Source of the DNA: a virus
Length of the DNA: 30,291 nt
Virus record (IMG/VR): IMGVR_UViG_3300031673_004455
Coordinates: 1 to 30,291 of that record
Strand: one strand, 5' to 3'
Shown: piece by piece, positions 1 to 7,662 of the stretch
Position numbering within the stretch: the first letter of the stretch is position 1
Layout of the letters: each line of letters starts with the position of its first letter
Translations under genes and position numbers: made by a program
The notes under the pieces: model-generated
What the model was told of the DNA's origin: nothing
The model's input: only the letters and a program-made list of their open reading frames with translations
Databases searched by the model: none

Positions 1-1
1 T

Positions 2-652
2 AAAGTTACACGTCAATTAGCGAATGAATTATCAGAAAAAGTTTCTAAAGCGGGTATCAAAACTAGTGAAGATATGGCTAAATTTTATGATTCGTTATCT
101 GAAACACCTAATCTGCAAGATATTTTTGTAAGAGTAATAAAACAAAATCCTGAATACTTGGCTAAGGAAATCCAAGGAATTGTTATTAATACCACCAAAA
201 AACAATCGTATTTGAAAAAAATCGCATTTAAAAATAAAGATTGGTGGAAAGAAGCAGGTATGCAAATGAGTGCTGGTTTAACTATTATTATATGGAAAAT
301 GATGGCAACAACGACTTATAGTGAAGAACAATACAATAGAATGAATTTACTAGTCCAATCAATCATTGATAATTACTCTCCTGAAATCGCACAGGAATTT
401 GTAAGTAACGGTATTGACAATCTTGAGGATATGAATAACGTTATAGATTCATTATCAATTGACGCTAACACGAAAGAAGGTAAAAAAACGCTTAAAACCG
501 CAGGTAACAGTATCAGTAATTTAGTTAAGGGTGCGATAACCCCAAAAGAGGGATTTAAAGAATTAGTTCAACTTACACTTGATTCGTCAAACACAACATT
601 AGGGGGTCCGTTAGATTTTAGTGATATTGAAACCGACCCGACGATTAAATAA
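2..652 (+). CDS. Hypothetical phage protein, 3' part only (5' end outside window)
   Basis: The reading frame is open from base 2 to the TAA at 650-652, so the ATG at 74 is probably internal and the gene begins upstream of the window. About 216 residues are visible. The protein is polar and helical, with one hydrophobic stretch (SAGLTIIIWKMMATTT) shortly after a WWKEAGMQ segment, then a charged C-terminal half. I do not recognise a family. It lies 41 nt before another large unknown gene on the same strand and probably belongs to the same late, virion-related block. Coding is likely because of the long open frame and normal phage composition; function is unknown. Confidence 0.75.
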   Translation, partial: KVTRQLANELSEKVSKAGIKTSEDMAKFYDSLSETPNLQDIFVRVIKQNPEYLAKEIQGIVINTTKKQSYLKKIAFKNKDWWKEAGMQMSAGLTIIIWKMMATTTYSEEQYNRMNLLVQSIIDNYSPEIAQEFVSNGIDNLEDMNNVIDSLSIDANTKEGKKTLKTAGNSISNLVKGAITPKEGFKELVQLTLDSSNTTLGGPLDFSDIETDPTIK

Positions 653-662
653 TATTAAACTA

Positions 663-670
663 TATTTATA
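663..670 (+). promoter_or_regulatory. TATTTATA motif, candidate late promoter
   Basis: Exact TATTTATA, 23 nt before the ATG at 694, in an AT-rich gap. One of a set of similar motifs placed just upstream of rightward structural genes. Confidence 0.5.
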
Positions 671-693
671 ATATAAAACATACCAATAAAGAA

Positions 694-2595
694 ATGAGAG
701 ATTTTTTAAATGAAAGTAATAGAATTAAGGAATTGATGAAATTCCAAATTCAGCCCTATAACGGTTCTATGATGATAAATGAAGGGCCCGGTGATAAGGT
801 AATTGATGATATCCTATTAAGTCTGCTACCTAACTTCAAAAAGGTCTACAAGAATATTGACACAAAAGTATTTGATGACATACTCACGACTGTAAAACAA
901 TCGCCAAGCAAAACAGTTAGAAGTGATTTGAAAAATATAACAACTGTAGATGGGCTTTTGGCTAACTTGGATTCGTTTAGTGATGAAACCTTATTAAATA
1001 TTTTTAAACAGTTAACCTCTAAAGGTATATCTCAAATTGATGACCTTGTGATAAAAAGTATGGCTGATATATTAGCAGATTCCACGGCGACAGAATTTGT
1101 TCAGCTGGCAAAAGTGTATAATACTGTAGATGAATTTATAGCGTTCTTGCAATCAGGTGCTACAGAACCGTTTCCAGAGTATATGATTGGTATACTTAAA
1201 AGGTTTTATGCTAAGGAAGTTTCAAATGCCTTTGGTACTGGGAAAAAATACATAGTTTCTAATCTTAAAAAATTACAAAAAGCCGCAAATAGAAAAGGTG
1301 GTGTAACATGGTTTAAAGATACCCTAAAAGTATGGCTCAAAGAAACTTCAGAATTAAGAAGTGAAATTGTATCATTGAGTGATGAGTTTATCGAAAGAAT
1401 GGATTTAAGTACTGACCCTACTAAACAGAGAACGTTAATTGATGCTTATGCCGTTGCTATTAGTAGAGTATTAAATAAACTTGAGATGAAGGGTAACCAA
1501 TTGGCTGCAAAATCTTTATCAGAACTAGATATTAGCCCTGAATTAAAAAGTGTTATTCAAAATAATGAGAGGGATACCTTCAAGATATTCAGAGAGATAC
1601 GTAATGAAGACCCAACTTCTAAGTTTGCAGTATCAATTGTTGAAACTATAAGTGAATTTGTCAGACGAAATACTCCTTCATTTGAGTTTAATGGCCCGTT
1701 CAAAAAAATATCAGAGTATCTAAGTAATGTTAAAAGTAAATCTATAGGGACAACACCTTCAGCCTCCGCATATAATAAAGGAGGTAAATGGATTACTGTT
1801 AATTGGCCACAAGACATGTCAACGTATTTAGTTAGTGGACAATGGTCAACACTTTCAAGAGCGTATAAAACCGCAGTTAAAAACAGTGCTGCCGGTTCAA
1901 CTGGAGCGGCCTCTATGTGGTTATTCCGTGGGCTAGTGTATTCTGAGTTTGGCCTTGTCCTAGCTCACGTATTCTACGATGTTGGTGCTGCGATTCTTTC
2001 AACACTTAATTTTCAACTTAAAGTAAATAAGGTTTTTGCCGCTTTTGGAGCGGAACCGCCGTATCCAAATGCTCAACAAGAAGCGGATGAGGAGTTTAGT
2101 AGTGCTATAATAGAATTGACTGCAAAAATTGGTAGAAATATGAAAGAAACATTCCTTGGTGGGGGGGTTGCATGGGCGATTCCATATATAGGAACCTTTG
2201 AAAAATCTTTCGTGTCAAAATGGACCGCTTACATTTCGGGTAACCCAACAGGTTATAGTGTTGGTGAGATGTGGAAGGTAATTAAACTTCTTTTAGATGA
2301 GTTATGGGATGGTGTAAAGGGCACGCTAAATATCGAAACCTCAGATACTACGGACATAACTACAGACACAACTACGGGCACAACTACAGACACAACACAA
2401 TTACAATATACTTTAGATGGTGCTAAATCGGTAGCGTCTGAACATGCAAAACCGTTATTGTGGCAGCAACCGTCTGATAATAAAATCTATGTTGCTGGTC
2501 TTAATAATGCTGATTATATAGTCACATTAGAGAATGGGATTTACATGGTAACATTACCATTACCAGATGGAAAAATAAAATTAAGTGAATATTAA
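694..2595 (+). CDS. Large hypothetical protein with capsid-targeting-like leader
   Basis: A 633-aa protein of no family I recognise. The N-terminus (MRDFLNESNRIKEL..., then MMINE/G with E at residue 30) looks like a T4-type prohead-targeting leader: it contains an [L/I]-x-E site of the kind cut by gp21-type proteases. The middle is helical. Around residues 405-440 there are hydrophobic segments (WLFRGLVYSEFGLVLAHVFY, then VGAAILSTL). Near residues 550-570 is a Thr/Asp-rich linker (DTTDITTDTTTGTTTDTT), followed by a small C-terminal domain. Size, leader, hydrophobic patch and the upstream TATTTATA motif suggest a virion or injected internal protein; that is inference. The stop is 1 nt before the next start, so the two genes are probably co-transcribed. 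Confidence 0.8.
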   Translation: MRDFLNESNRIKELMKFQIQPYNGSMMINEGPGDKVIDDILLSLLPNFKKVYKNIDTKVFDDILTTVKQSPSKTVRSDLKNITTVDGLLANLDSFSDETLLNIFKQLTSKGISQIDDLVIKSMADILADSTATEFVQLAKVYNTVDEFIAFLQSGATEPFPEYMIGILKRFYAKEVSNAFGTGKKYIVSNLKKLQKAANRKGGVTWFKDTLKVWLKETSELRSEIVSLSDEFIERMDLSTDPTKQRTLIDAYAVAISRVLNKLEMKGNQLAAKSLSELDISPELKSVIQNNERDTFKIFREIRNEDPTSKFAVSIVETISEFVRRNTPSFEFNGPFKKISEYLSNVKSKSIGTTPSASAYNKGGKWITVNWPQDMSTYLVSGQWSTLSRAYKTAVKNSAAGSTGAASMWLFRGLVYSEFGLVLAHVFYDVGAAILSTLNFQLKVNKVFAAFGAEPPYPNAQQEADEEFSSAIIELTAKIGRNMKETFLGGGVAWAIPYIGTFEKSFVSKWTAYISGNPTGYSVGEMWKVIKLLLDELWDGVKGTLNIETSDTTDITTDTTTGTTTDTTQLQYTLDGAKSVASEHAKPLLWQQPSDNKIYVAGLNNADYIVTLENGIYMVTLPLPDGKIKLSEY

Positions 2596-2596
2596 T

Positions 2597-3811
2597 ATGA
2601 AAAAAGGATTATCTATATTATTAGAACAAGACCAAAGACCTGAAGGTGGTGGAAGAACACCTATAAATCAAACTAACACAGGAACACCTACACCAACACC
2701 TGACACCGAAATAGCTAAAGAAGAGGCAATGCGTAATAGGTTATTAGTGATGTTTGATGAATTTAAAATTTTCGACGAAAACGATACGGAAATGGTTAAG
2801 TCACTTAGAACTGATGAAACAAGTAAGAATTATATTGTTGATACCGCAATTCGTAAAGGTAAAGTAAAACCAGCTGATGAATTAGATGACATATTTGTAC
2901 AAGTATTAGTTAAATATTTAATCGACAATAACAAAAATAAGAAAAAGTTACCTTTTAGAATCGAGTATCCTCAAGAATACGAAATAAAATTATTTGAAAA
3001 TGCCGTCAAAGGATTGGCTAAAATTTTGTTTGAACAAAATAATTATGTCGGAACAAAAACGATGTATATTAATTACGCTAAAAACGGTAAGAATTTTGGT
3101 TTCACTAACGATAAAAATGCAGCATCTCAATCCTATAATAGATTAACATACGAACAAAGTCGTAATCAGGGCGATAACGCAACGGCGAAAAAAACAACTG
3201 AAGTAAAACCTGAAGTAAAACCTGAAGTAAAACCCGAAGTACAAACTCCACCTAAACCGGCTGAAGATGAATTGAATATCGCACCAAAAATTGAAATGAT
3301 TCAAAAGAAGGCAGAACAATCGGGTGTGGAGAGTATCATGAAAAATTTAAATCCTGAACAACAAAGAGTATTAAAAAATTATACTAATCAAGATTGGTCT
3401 ACATTAAAACCGGCAAACCAAGATATGGACGTGTATGACGTTATTAATTTAAAGGATGATGAAACATCGTTTAAAGACTTTAAGACATTCCCATTATATC
3501 GACCTAAGAGAATGACTGAAAATAATCTTAACGCATATGCTGGATTGTTAGATTCTCAAAATGTTGAAAGACAAATGTGTAAGGCAACTGCTAAAATATA
3601 TTATGACGGTGCTAAAGATAGAAAGCGTTTAAGTGATAACGCTAAAAAACAGATGGCCGATTACCTCACCGCATGTAACTATCAGATTAAAAACTATATG
3701 GACTTAGGTAAAACAAAAGAATATTTTGCAGCATTTGAAAATGACTTAGATGAGGTTCCATCATTCATAATTAACTATTCAGCAAGAACTGTTGGTGGTA
3801 ACAAATTTTAA
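2597..3811 (+). CDS. Hypothetical protein with leader and KPEV repeats
   Basis: 404 aa if started at the ATG at 2597; a GTG at 2585 in frame would add four residues and overlap the upstream gene. I prefer 2597 because it gives MKKGLSILLE/Q, a compact ten-residue leader ending in L-L-E like other proteins in this window. After the leader comes a Pro/Thr-rich segment, a helical domain, a spacer with KPEV repeats at about residues 204-216, and a conserved-looking C-terminal domain with three Cys residues (MCKAT, ACNYQ). No known family recognised. It sits between two other leader-bearing genes with 1-nt and 3-nt gaps, so it is part of an operon. It is a candidate internal head protein by leader and context only. 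Confidence 0.8.
   Translation: MKKGLSILLEQDQRPEGGGRTPINQTNTGTPTPTPDTEIAKEEAMRNRLLVMFDEFKIFDENDTEMVKSLRTDETSKNYIVDTAIRKGKVKPADELDDIFVQVLVKYLIDNNKNKKKLPFRIEYPQEYEIKLFENAVKGLAKILFEQNNYVGTKTMYINYAKNGKNFGFTNDKNAASQSYNRLTYEQSRNQGDNATAKKTTEVKPEVKPEVKPEVQTPPKPAEDELNIAPKIEMIQKKAEQSGVESIMKNLNPEQQRVLKNYTNQDWSTLKPANQDMDVYDVINLKDDETSFKDFKTFPLYRPKRMTENNLNAYAGLLDSQNVERQMCKATAKIYYDGAKDRKRLSDNAKKQMADYLTACNYQIKNYMDLGKTKEYFAAFENDLDEVPSFIINYSARTVGGNKF
3200..3247 (+). repeat. 12-bp tandem repeat coding EVKP
   Basis: Three near-identical copies of GAAGTAAAACCT at 3200-3211, 3212-3223 and 3224-3235 plus a degenerate fourth (3236-3247). The unit length is a multiple of three, so copy number can change without breaking the frame. 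It encodes a proline/charge-rich hinge. Confidence 0.85.
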
Positions 3812-3814
3812 TAT

Positions 3815-4402
3815 ATGAAAAATTTACTTAAACATATTAATGAGGTTAAGTCTCAGACAAAACATAAGTTAAACGAATCTAAAATCGTTTCAAAAAGATT
3901 AACGTTATCTGAAAATATTTCAGAAATTGTTAATGAGGTGAAGTACCTCAAAAAACAGAATTATTCATTGGAGATTGTAAATGAAAATTTGATTGCAGTA
4001 TTAAATCAAATGTTTCAAGAAGATGGTCCTATGTTTATGGATACTGTTAAAAACAAATTATCAGAATTTTTAATTCAAAAATTAAATCTATCTGATTTTG
4101 AAAAAGGAGTAATCGAAAGAGCAATTGGTGATACTGAAGTTGACGATGTACCTAAATTGTTCACAGATGCAAGATTCTTATCCAAAAAATTAGCTGATGT
4201 ATATAAGAGTGGATTCGAATCAGATTACTTAGAAAACCTTCCTGATTTCATGAAAGGAAAAGTTGGTGGAATGCTACAGGACGGTCAAAGTCAAAAAGAG
4301 TTGGAAGATTCTTTTTATGACTTAGTTAGCCCAGTTATGGGGGACATCGGTTCGAAAATGGAACTGAAAATGAAGGATATTAGAGATAATATCGTTTCAT
4401 AA
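3815..4402 (+). CDS. Hypothetical helical protein with leader-like N-terminus
   Basis: 195 aa, mostly helical and charged, no family recognised. The N-terminus MKNLLKHINE/V matches the [L/I]-x-E leader pattern at residue 10, with a second similar site (LNE/S) at about residue 21, so the pattern may occur here as part of a wider coiled region. The C-terminal part is rich in Asp/Glu and Lys. The gene starts 3 nt after the previous stop and ends before a strong terminator hairpin, so it is the last gene of a block that began at or before the window start. Confidence 0.78.
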   Translation: MKNLLKHINEVKSQTKHKLNESKIVSKRLTLSENISEIVNEVKYLKKQNYSLEIVNENLIAVLNQMFQEDGPMFMDTVKNKLSEFLIQKLNLSDFEKGVIERAIGDTEVDDVPKLFTDARFLSKKLADVYKSGFESDYLENLPDFMKGKVGGMLQDGQSQKELEDSFYDLVSPVMGDIGSKMELKMKDIRDNIVS

Positions 4403-4438
4403 ACTACTAAAGGAAAGGAGGTAGTTAGTATCTTAAGG

Positions 4439-4465
4439 AAGGTGTTCGTGAGGACACCTTTTTTT
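4439..4465 (+). terminator. Rho-independent terminator
   Basis: AAGGTGTTC, loop GTGA, GGACACCTT (one G-U pair), then a run of T to 4465. It closes the rightward block ending at 4402. Its T tract overlaps the stop codon of the convergent HNH gene. Confidence 0.85.
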
Positions 4466-4955
4466 ATCTAAATACCTCTCGTTTAAATGTTTCCCATGCG
4501 GTTTCTACCGTTTCATCTATAACTCTTGAAAATAATGTGGGAGTGTAAGGTTTAAATCTTAATTTCATTCCAGCTTCTTCAGGTGTTTTATTATCTTTAA
4601 TGCTATTGCACCTGAAACAGGATGTCACTAAGTTACTCCAACTATTTGGTCCACCTCTGGATTTCGGAATAATATGGTCCACAGTTAAATTCTTTTTTGA
4701 CCCACAATAGGTACATTCATACCCGTCTCTTTTGAATAGTCGTTTGCGCGTTACACCCAAATTACCTGGCCTAAACCGAACATAATTTAATAGTCGTATA
4801 ACGATAGGTCTAATGAAATTACCTGATGCGGTTATAATATCATTACCTTTTTGTAGAATCTCAGCCCTACCTTTTTCTACTAATACAAATCCTCGTCTCA
4901 ATGAAGTTACGTTATGAGGGGTGAAATCTGAATTAAGGACCAATACTATATCCAT
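4464..4955 (-). CDS. HNH endonuclease
   Basis: 163 aa. The C-terminal half is a classical HNH domain: a zinc knuckle C-x2-C (CTYC, about residues 86-89), the catalytic DHIIPKSRGG block (about 103-112), the N-L-V asparagine and a second C-x2-C (CFRC). The N-terminal half (VLVLNSDFTPHNVTSLRRG) is the strand-rich lead-in common in bacterial and phage HNH proteins of this subtype. It could act as a homing-like nuclease, as an accessory to packaging or as a host-DNA nuclease; the sequence does not decide. It is transcribed leftward against its neighbours and is a single gene with its own upstream TATTTATA-like element, so it looks like an insertion between blocks. Confidence 0.9.
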   Translation of the reverse strand: MDIVLVLNSDFTPHNVTSLRRGFVLVEKGRAEILQKGNDIITASGNFIRPIVIRLLNYVRFRPGNLGVTRKRLFKRDGYECTYCGSKKNLTVDHIIPKSRGGPNSWSNLVTSCFRCNSIKDNKTPEEAGMKLRFKPYTPTLFSRVIDETVETAWETFKREVFR

Positions 4956-4987
4956 TCTTTATTTTTAAAATACTTTCAAAATATACA

Positions 4988-4995
4988 TATAAATA
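4988..4995 (-). promoter_or_regulatory. TATTTATA motif for HNH gene, candidate late promoter
   Basis: On the minus strand this reads TATTTATA, 32 nt before the HNH start codon. The larger spacing makes it less certain than the 12-15 nt examples. Confidence 0.4.
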
Positions 4996-5013
4996 GATTA
5001 ATAATCAAAGGTA

Positions 5014-5021
5014 TATTTATG
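5014..5021 (+). promoter_or_regulatory. TATTTATG motif, candidate late promoter for amidase
   Basis: One mismatch to TATTTATA at the last base, 28 nt before the ATG at 5050; divergent from the HNH promoter motif. Confidence 0.4.
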
Positions 5022-5049
5022 GTAAATAAACTATTCTAATAAAATAAGT

Positions 5050-6000
5050 ATGTTATTAAAAGTTGGTTCAAAAGGACAAGATGTAAAAGACCTCCAAGAA
5101 TTCTTGGGAGTTACCGCTGACGGTATTTTTGGTAAAGGAACTGAGAAGGTTGTTAAAAAATGGCAATCGGATAATGGTCTTGTTGCTGACGGTATTGTCG
5201 GTCGTACCACTTGGAGTAAGATGGGTATTGCCGATACTGATAACTCAAGGTCGAGTGTAGGTCCTATCGGTCCCGTTGGTAATGTACAAACAGAAAAAAT
5301 TAAAGGTGATTATTCGAAAAACAAATATACCACAAATAACGGTATTGATATAGTAGAATATTTTATGCCAAAAGATGAATACAAAAAAGGACCCATCAAA
5401 GCTGAATGGTTATACTTACACCATACTGCAGGATGGAACAATCCTTACAAATGTATCCAACAATGGGATGCCGACGATAGAGGTGAAATTGCCACTGAGT
5501 TTGTATTAGGTGGACCGTCAATTAAAGGTGACGACAATACTTACGACGGTGTGATGGTTCAATCATTCCCAAATGGAAATTGGGGTTATCATTTAGGTAA
5601 AAATGGTTCACAAACCATGCATAAGAATTCTGTGGGTATTGAGGTTTGTAACTTCGGTTATATTGTGAATGGTAAAACATATGCTGGGTCATCAGTAAAA
5701 GAATCTCAAATTGTTACGTTATCAGAACCTTTCAGAGGTCACAAAACTTGGCATAGATATTCTGATAATCAAATTGAATCTTTAAGATTGTGGATGCAAT
5801 TTATTGGAGAAAGAGATGGTATTGATATCAGAGCAGGTTTACCCAAATTAGTCAAAGAAAAGGGTTCAAAGGCATTCGATTTTAATGAGGATGCGTATTA
5901 TGGTCGAGTAAAAGGTGTATGGACACATACTAACACACGTAAAGACAAATTTGATATGTTCCCACAACAGGAATTATTAGATATGTTGATGAGTTTATAA
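5050..6000 (+). CDS. N-acetylmuramoyl-L-alanine amidase with peptidoglycan-binding domain (endolysin)
   Basis: 316 aa. Residues 3-59 form a PG_binding_1 domain with the two typical repeats (GVTADGIFGKGTEKVVKKWQ and LVADGIVGRTTWSKMG). A Gly/Pro/Asn linker follows to about residue 90. Residues 115 onward match the amidase_2 (type 2, T7-lysozyme-like) fold: LYLHHTAGW gives the first zinc histidine (H124 or H125), with GYHLGKNG and NSVGIEVCNFG as the later core and a possible second ligand region at GHKTWHRYSD. It would cut the amide bond between MurNAc and L-Ala of the host cell wall at lysis. No signal peptide is visible, so release would need a holin or another route; no holin is evident next to it. 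A terminator hairpin follows. Confidence 0.92.
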   Translation: MLLKVGSKGQDVKDLQEFLGVTADGIFGKGTEKVVKKWQSDNGLVADGIVGRTTWSKMGIADTDNSRSSVGPIGPVGNVQTEKIKGDYSKNKYTTNNGIDIVEYFMPKDEYKKGPIKAEWLYLHHTAGWNNPYKCIQQWDADDRGEIATEFVLGGPSIKGDDNTYDGVMVQSFPNGNWGYHLGKNGSQTMHKNSVGIEVCNFGYIVNGKTYAGSSVKESQIVTLSEPFRGHKTWHRYSDNQIESLRLWMQFIGERDGIDIRAGLPKLVKEKGSKAFDFNEDAYYGRVKGVWTHTNTRKDKFDMFPQQELLDMLMSL

Positions 6001-6024
6001 TAACAAAACTGTAATTGTTTTTTA

Positions 6025-6047
6025 AGCCCACCTTATTGGTGGGTTTA
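6025..6047 (+). terminator. Terminator hairpin after amidase gene
   Basis: CCCACC, loop TTATT, GGTGGG followed by TTTATTATTTT. A short GC stem and T-rich tail 26 nt after the amidase stop. Confidence 0.75.
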
Positions 6048-6088
6048 TTATTTTCAGTTGAATACTATTTTTAAACAAAAATGTTTTT

Positions 6089-6862
6089 ATGTTAATAGAC
6101 CAGGTTTACATTATATCCATAGACCATAGACCTGAATATGTTCAAGAATTAATCGATAGGGCTAATCGTATCCCTTTACCTTACGGTACCCCTGTTAAAG
6201 TAATTGAGGGATTTATTGGTAAGCGATTAAAAGAAGAAAACGGTCAAGAATACACATTATATGAGAATTGGAAAGTACCTGAATCTGTACATAAGTACGG
6301 ATATTGGAATCGTCATGCAACTTATGGTGAAGCAGGTGGCATGATTTCACATACACTGTGTTGGGAAGATGCATATAAAAACGGACATAAATCAGTCTTA
6401 ATTATGGAAGATGACTTCTTACCTGTTAAAAATTTGGATTGGGGTATCTTTGATGCTACACAGGATTATGAATGGGAGATGTGTTTATTGGCCCATAATT
6501 CTTTACATAGATTATTCCCGTTAATCGGTTCACCAATTCGTATTGGTATGAAACACTTCGTAAAACCAACTTATTTTTACAACACACATTGTTATGTTTT
6601 AAGGGAAGGGGCAATTAAAAAATTGGTTGAGCAACATTTACCAACACTTAAGAAAAACGTTGTGGTATCTGATGAGTTTTTTGCTGCAGTTATGGCAACT
6701 CACCCCCGTAAAGATATGAGGTCGATGTATATGTCTAATATCTCAGCTATTGCAACACATGACGACTATGTCACCCAAACCAGATTCCAAGATGCTGGTA
6801 ACTCACTTACGGAACCAACTGAAGATGATTTACTTCGTGCACGTGAACTTGAATCTGAATAA
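6089..6862 (+). CDS. Glycosyltransferase family 25-like protein
   Basis: 257 aa. The layout matches GT25 (LPS/procollagen galactosyltransferase-like) enzymes: an N-terminal strand VYIISIDHRPE, then GEAGGMISHTLCWEDAYKNG (about 80-99), then VLIMEDDF with the metal/sugar-nucleotide binding EDD at 107-109. The C-terminal part carries a conserved-looking segment (YFYNTHCYVLREGAIKKL). It would transfer a sugar from a nucleotide donor; the acceptor (phage structural protein, host surface glycan or DNA) cannot be told. The start at 6089 follows ACTATTTTTAAAC, a weak variant of the late motif. The 3' end overlaps the convergent lectin gene by 33 nt. Confidence 0.82.
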   Translation: MLIDQVYIISIDHRPEYVQELIDRANRIPLPYGTPVKVIEGFIGKRLKEENGQEYTLYENWKVPESVHKYGYWNRHATYGEAGGMISHTLCWEDAYKNGHKSVLIMEDDFLPVKNLDWGIFDATQDYEWEMCLLAHNSLHRLFPLIGSPIRIGMKHFVKPTYFYNTHCYVLREGAIKKLVEQHLPTLKKNVVVSDEFFAAVMATHPRKDMRSMYMSNISAIATHDDYVTQTRFQDAGNSLTEPTEDDLLRARELESE

Positions 6863-7630
6863 TTCTTTTTCGTGAATTGCAACCCCATGATAAAGTCCAC
6901 CAGGTAAATAAGGTAAATTGATTGTGTTAACCTCCTTAGGGTTGTTAATCATCTCTTTATGTAATAACTTACCACCACTATCAGATATAACCACAGTAAT
7001 TGGGTTTTTCCAATACGTCACAAACATTATCTTAGAGTATTCACTATTCATAAGTGTGGGGAAAACTTTATTCTCTAAAACTTGTGGTTGTGAAAAATTG
7101 GTCGTATCTTGCGAGGTCGTAACGGCCGATTTGAACACATAATAAAAGGGAATGTCACCAGGATTATTGGTGGCATCATTCCATCCTCCATTACTATAAT
7201 AGTAAACCATAAGATAATTTTCATCACCACCAAGATTGTTTGGTTCTGGACCGTAGTTGGCTTCTGTGGTGTCTGTGGTCCATTGTTCATAATCCCAATC
7301 ACTACCATCTGTCCATTCCCAAACACCTTCTTGGTTCTCATCGTGACCACCGAGCCAATAAAAAGGAGGTTGTGGGGACATTCCGACCTTCTGACCGACT
7401 TTATCGTATACAAACATACTCTCACCTACATTATGGATAGAAAGTAGGTCTAAGGTACTGTCAATACTCTTTATGTGGTTGTGTGCATCCCAGAATTTAA
7501 ACTTCTCTTTGGATATGAAGTATCGGTACCCGTTCAGGTCTCCAAGCTCAATAGCATGACTATAGGTTTGAGAATTGGCCTGTATTTGTACTGACAGTAT
7601 AAAAATGAGACTTAAAATAAACTTTTTCAT
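6830..7630 (-). CDS. Secreted C-type lectin-like protein with T9SS-like C-terminal domain
   Basis: 266 aa from the ATG at 7630; an upstream start at 7699 would overlap the preceding gene and bury the signal peptide. Residues 1-20 are a signal peptide (MKKFILSLIFILSVQIQANS/Q). Residues about 25-168 are a C-type lectin-like domain: FYWLGGHDENQ (90-100), VWEWTDGSDW (103-112), EPNN (129-132, the mannose/glucose-type calcium-binding signature), ENYL (137-140), GGWND (148-152) and a final FYYVFK strand. Residues about 189-266 (KVFPTLMNSEY..., ITVVISDSGGKLLHKEM, INLPYLPGGLYHGV, FRFKFTCTK) resemble the type A C-terminal sorting domain of the Bacteroidota type IX secretion system, though the usual YPNP opening reads VFPT. 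The product should leave the infected cell or be surface-displayed. It lies 32 nt behind the DUF6011-like gene and is probably co-transcribed with it. Confidence 0.83.
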   Translation of the reverse strand: MKKFILSLIFILSVQIQANSQTYSHAIELGDLNGYRYFISKEKFKFWDAHNHIKSIDSTLDLLSIHNVGESMFVYDKVGQKVGMSPQPPFYWLGGHDENQEGVWEWTDGSDWDYEQWTTDTTEANYGPEPNNLGGDENYLMVYYYSNGGWNDATNNPGDIPFYYVFKSAVTTSQDTTNFSQPQVLENKVFPTLMNSEYSKIMFVTYWKNPITVVISDSGGKLLHKEMINNPKEVNTINLPYLPGGLYHGVAIHEKELFRFKFTCTK

Positions 7631-7638
7631 AAGTAAGT

Positions 7639-7656
7639 GGGGGGATTTCTCCCCCC
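7639..7656 (-). other. GC-rich hairpin between two leftward genes
   Basis: GGGGGG, six-base loop, CCCCCC, with no T tract on either strand. It lies just upstream of the lectin start codon, so it could be an mRNA stability or translation element rather than a terminator. Confidence 0.5.
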
Positions 7657-7662
7657 TATTTA

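Noticed and set aside
6918-7447. Several 66-116-aa frames on both strands inside the lectin gene
   Set aside because: The lectin frame has a signal peptide and domain motifs across this stretch; the others have no recognisable features.
6830-7630. Lectin as target of a diversity-generating retroelement
   Set aside because: No reverse transcriptase, template repeat or adenine-biased variable repeat seen in the window; the protein also has a signal peptide.
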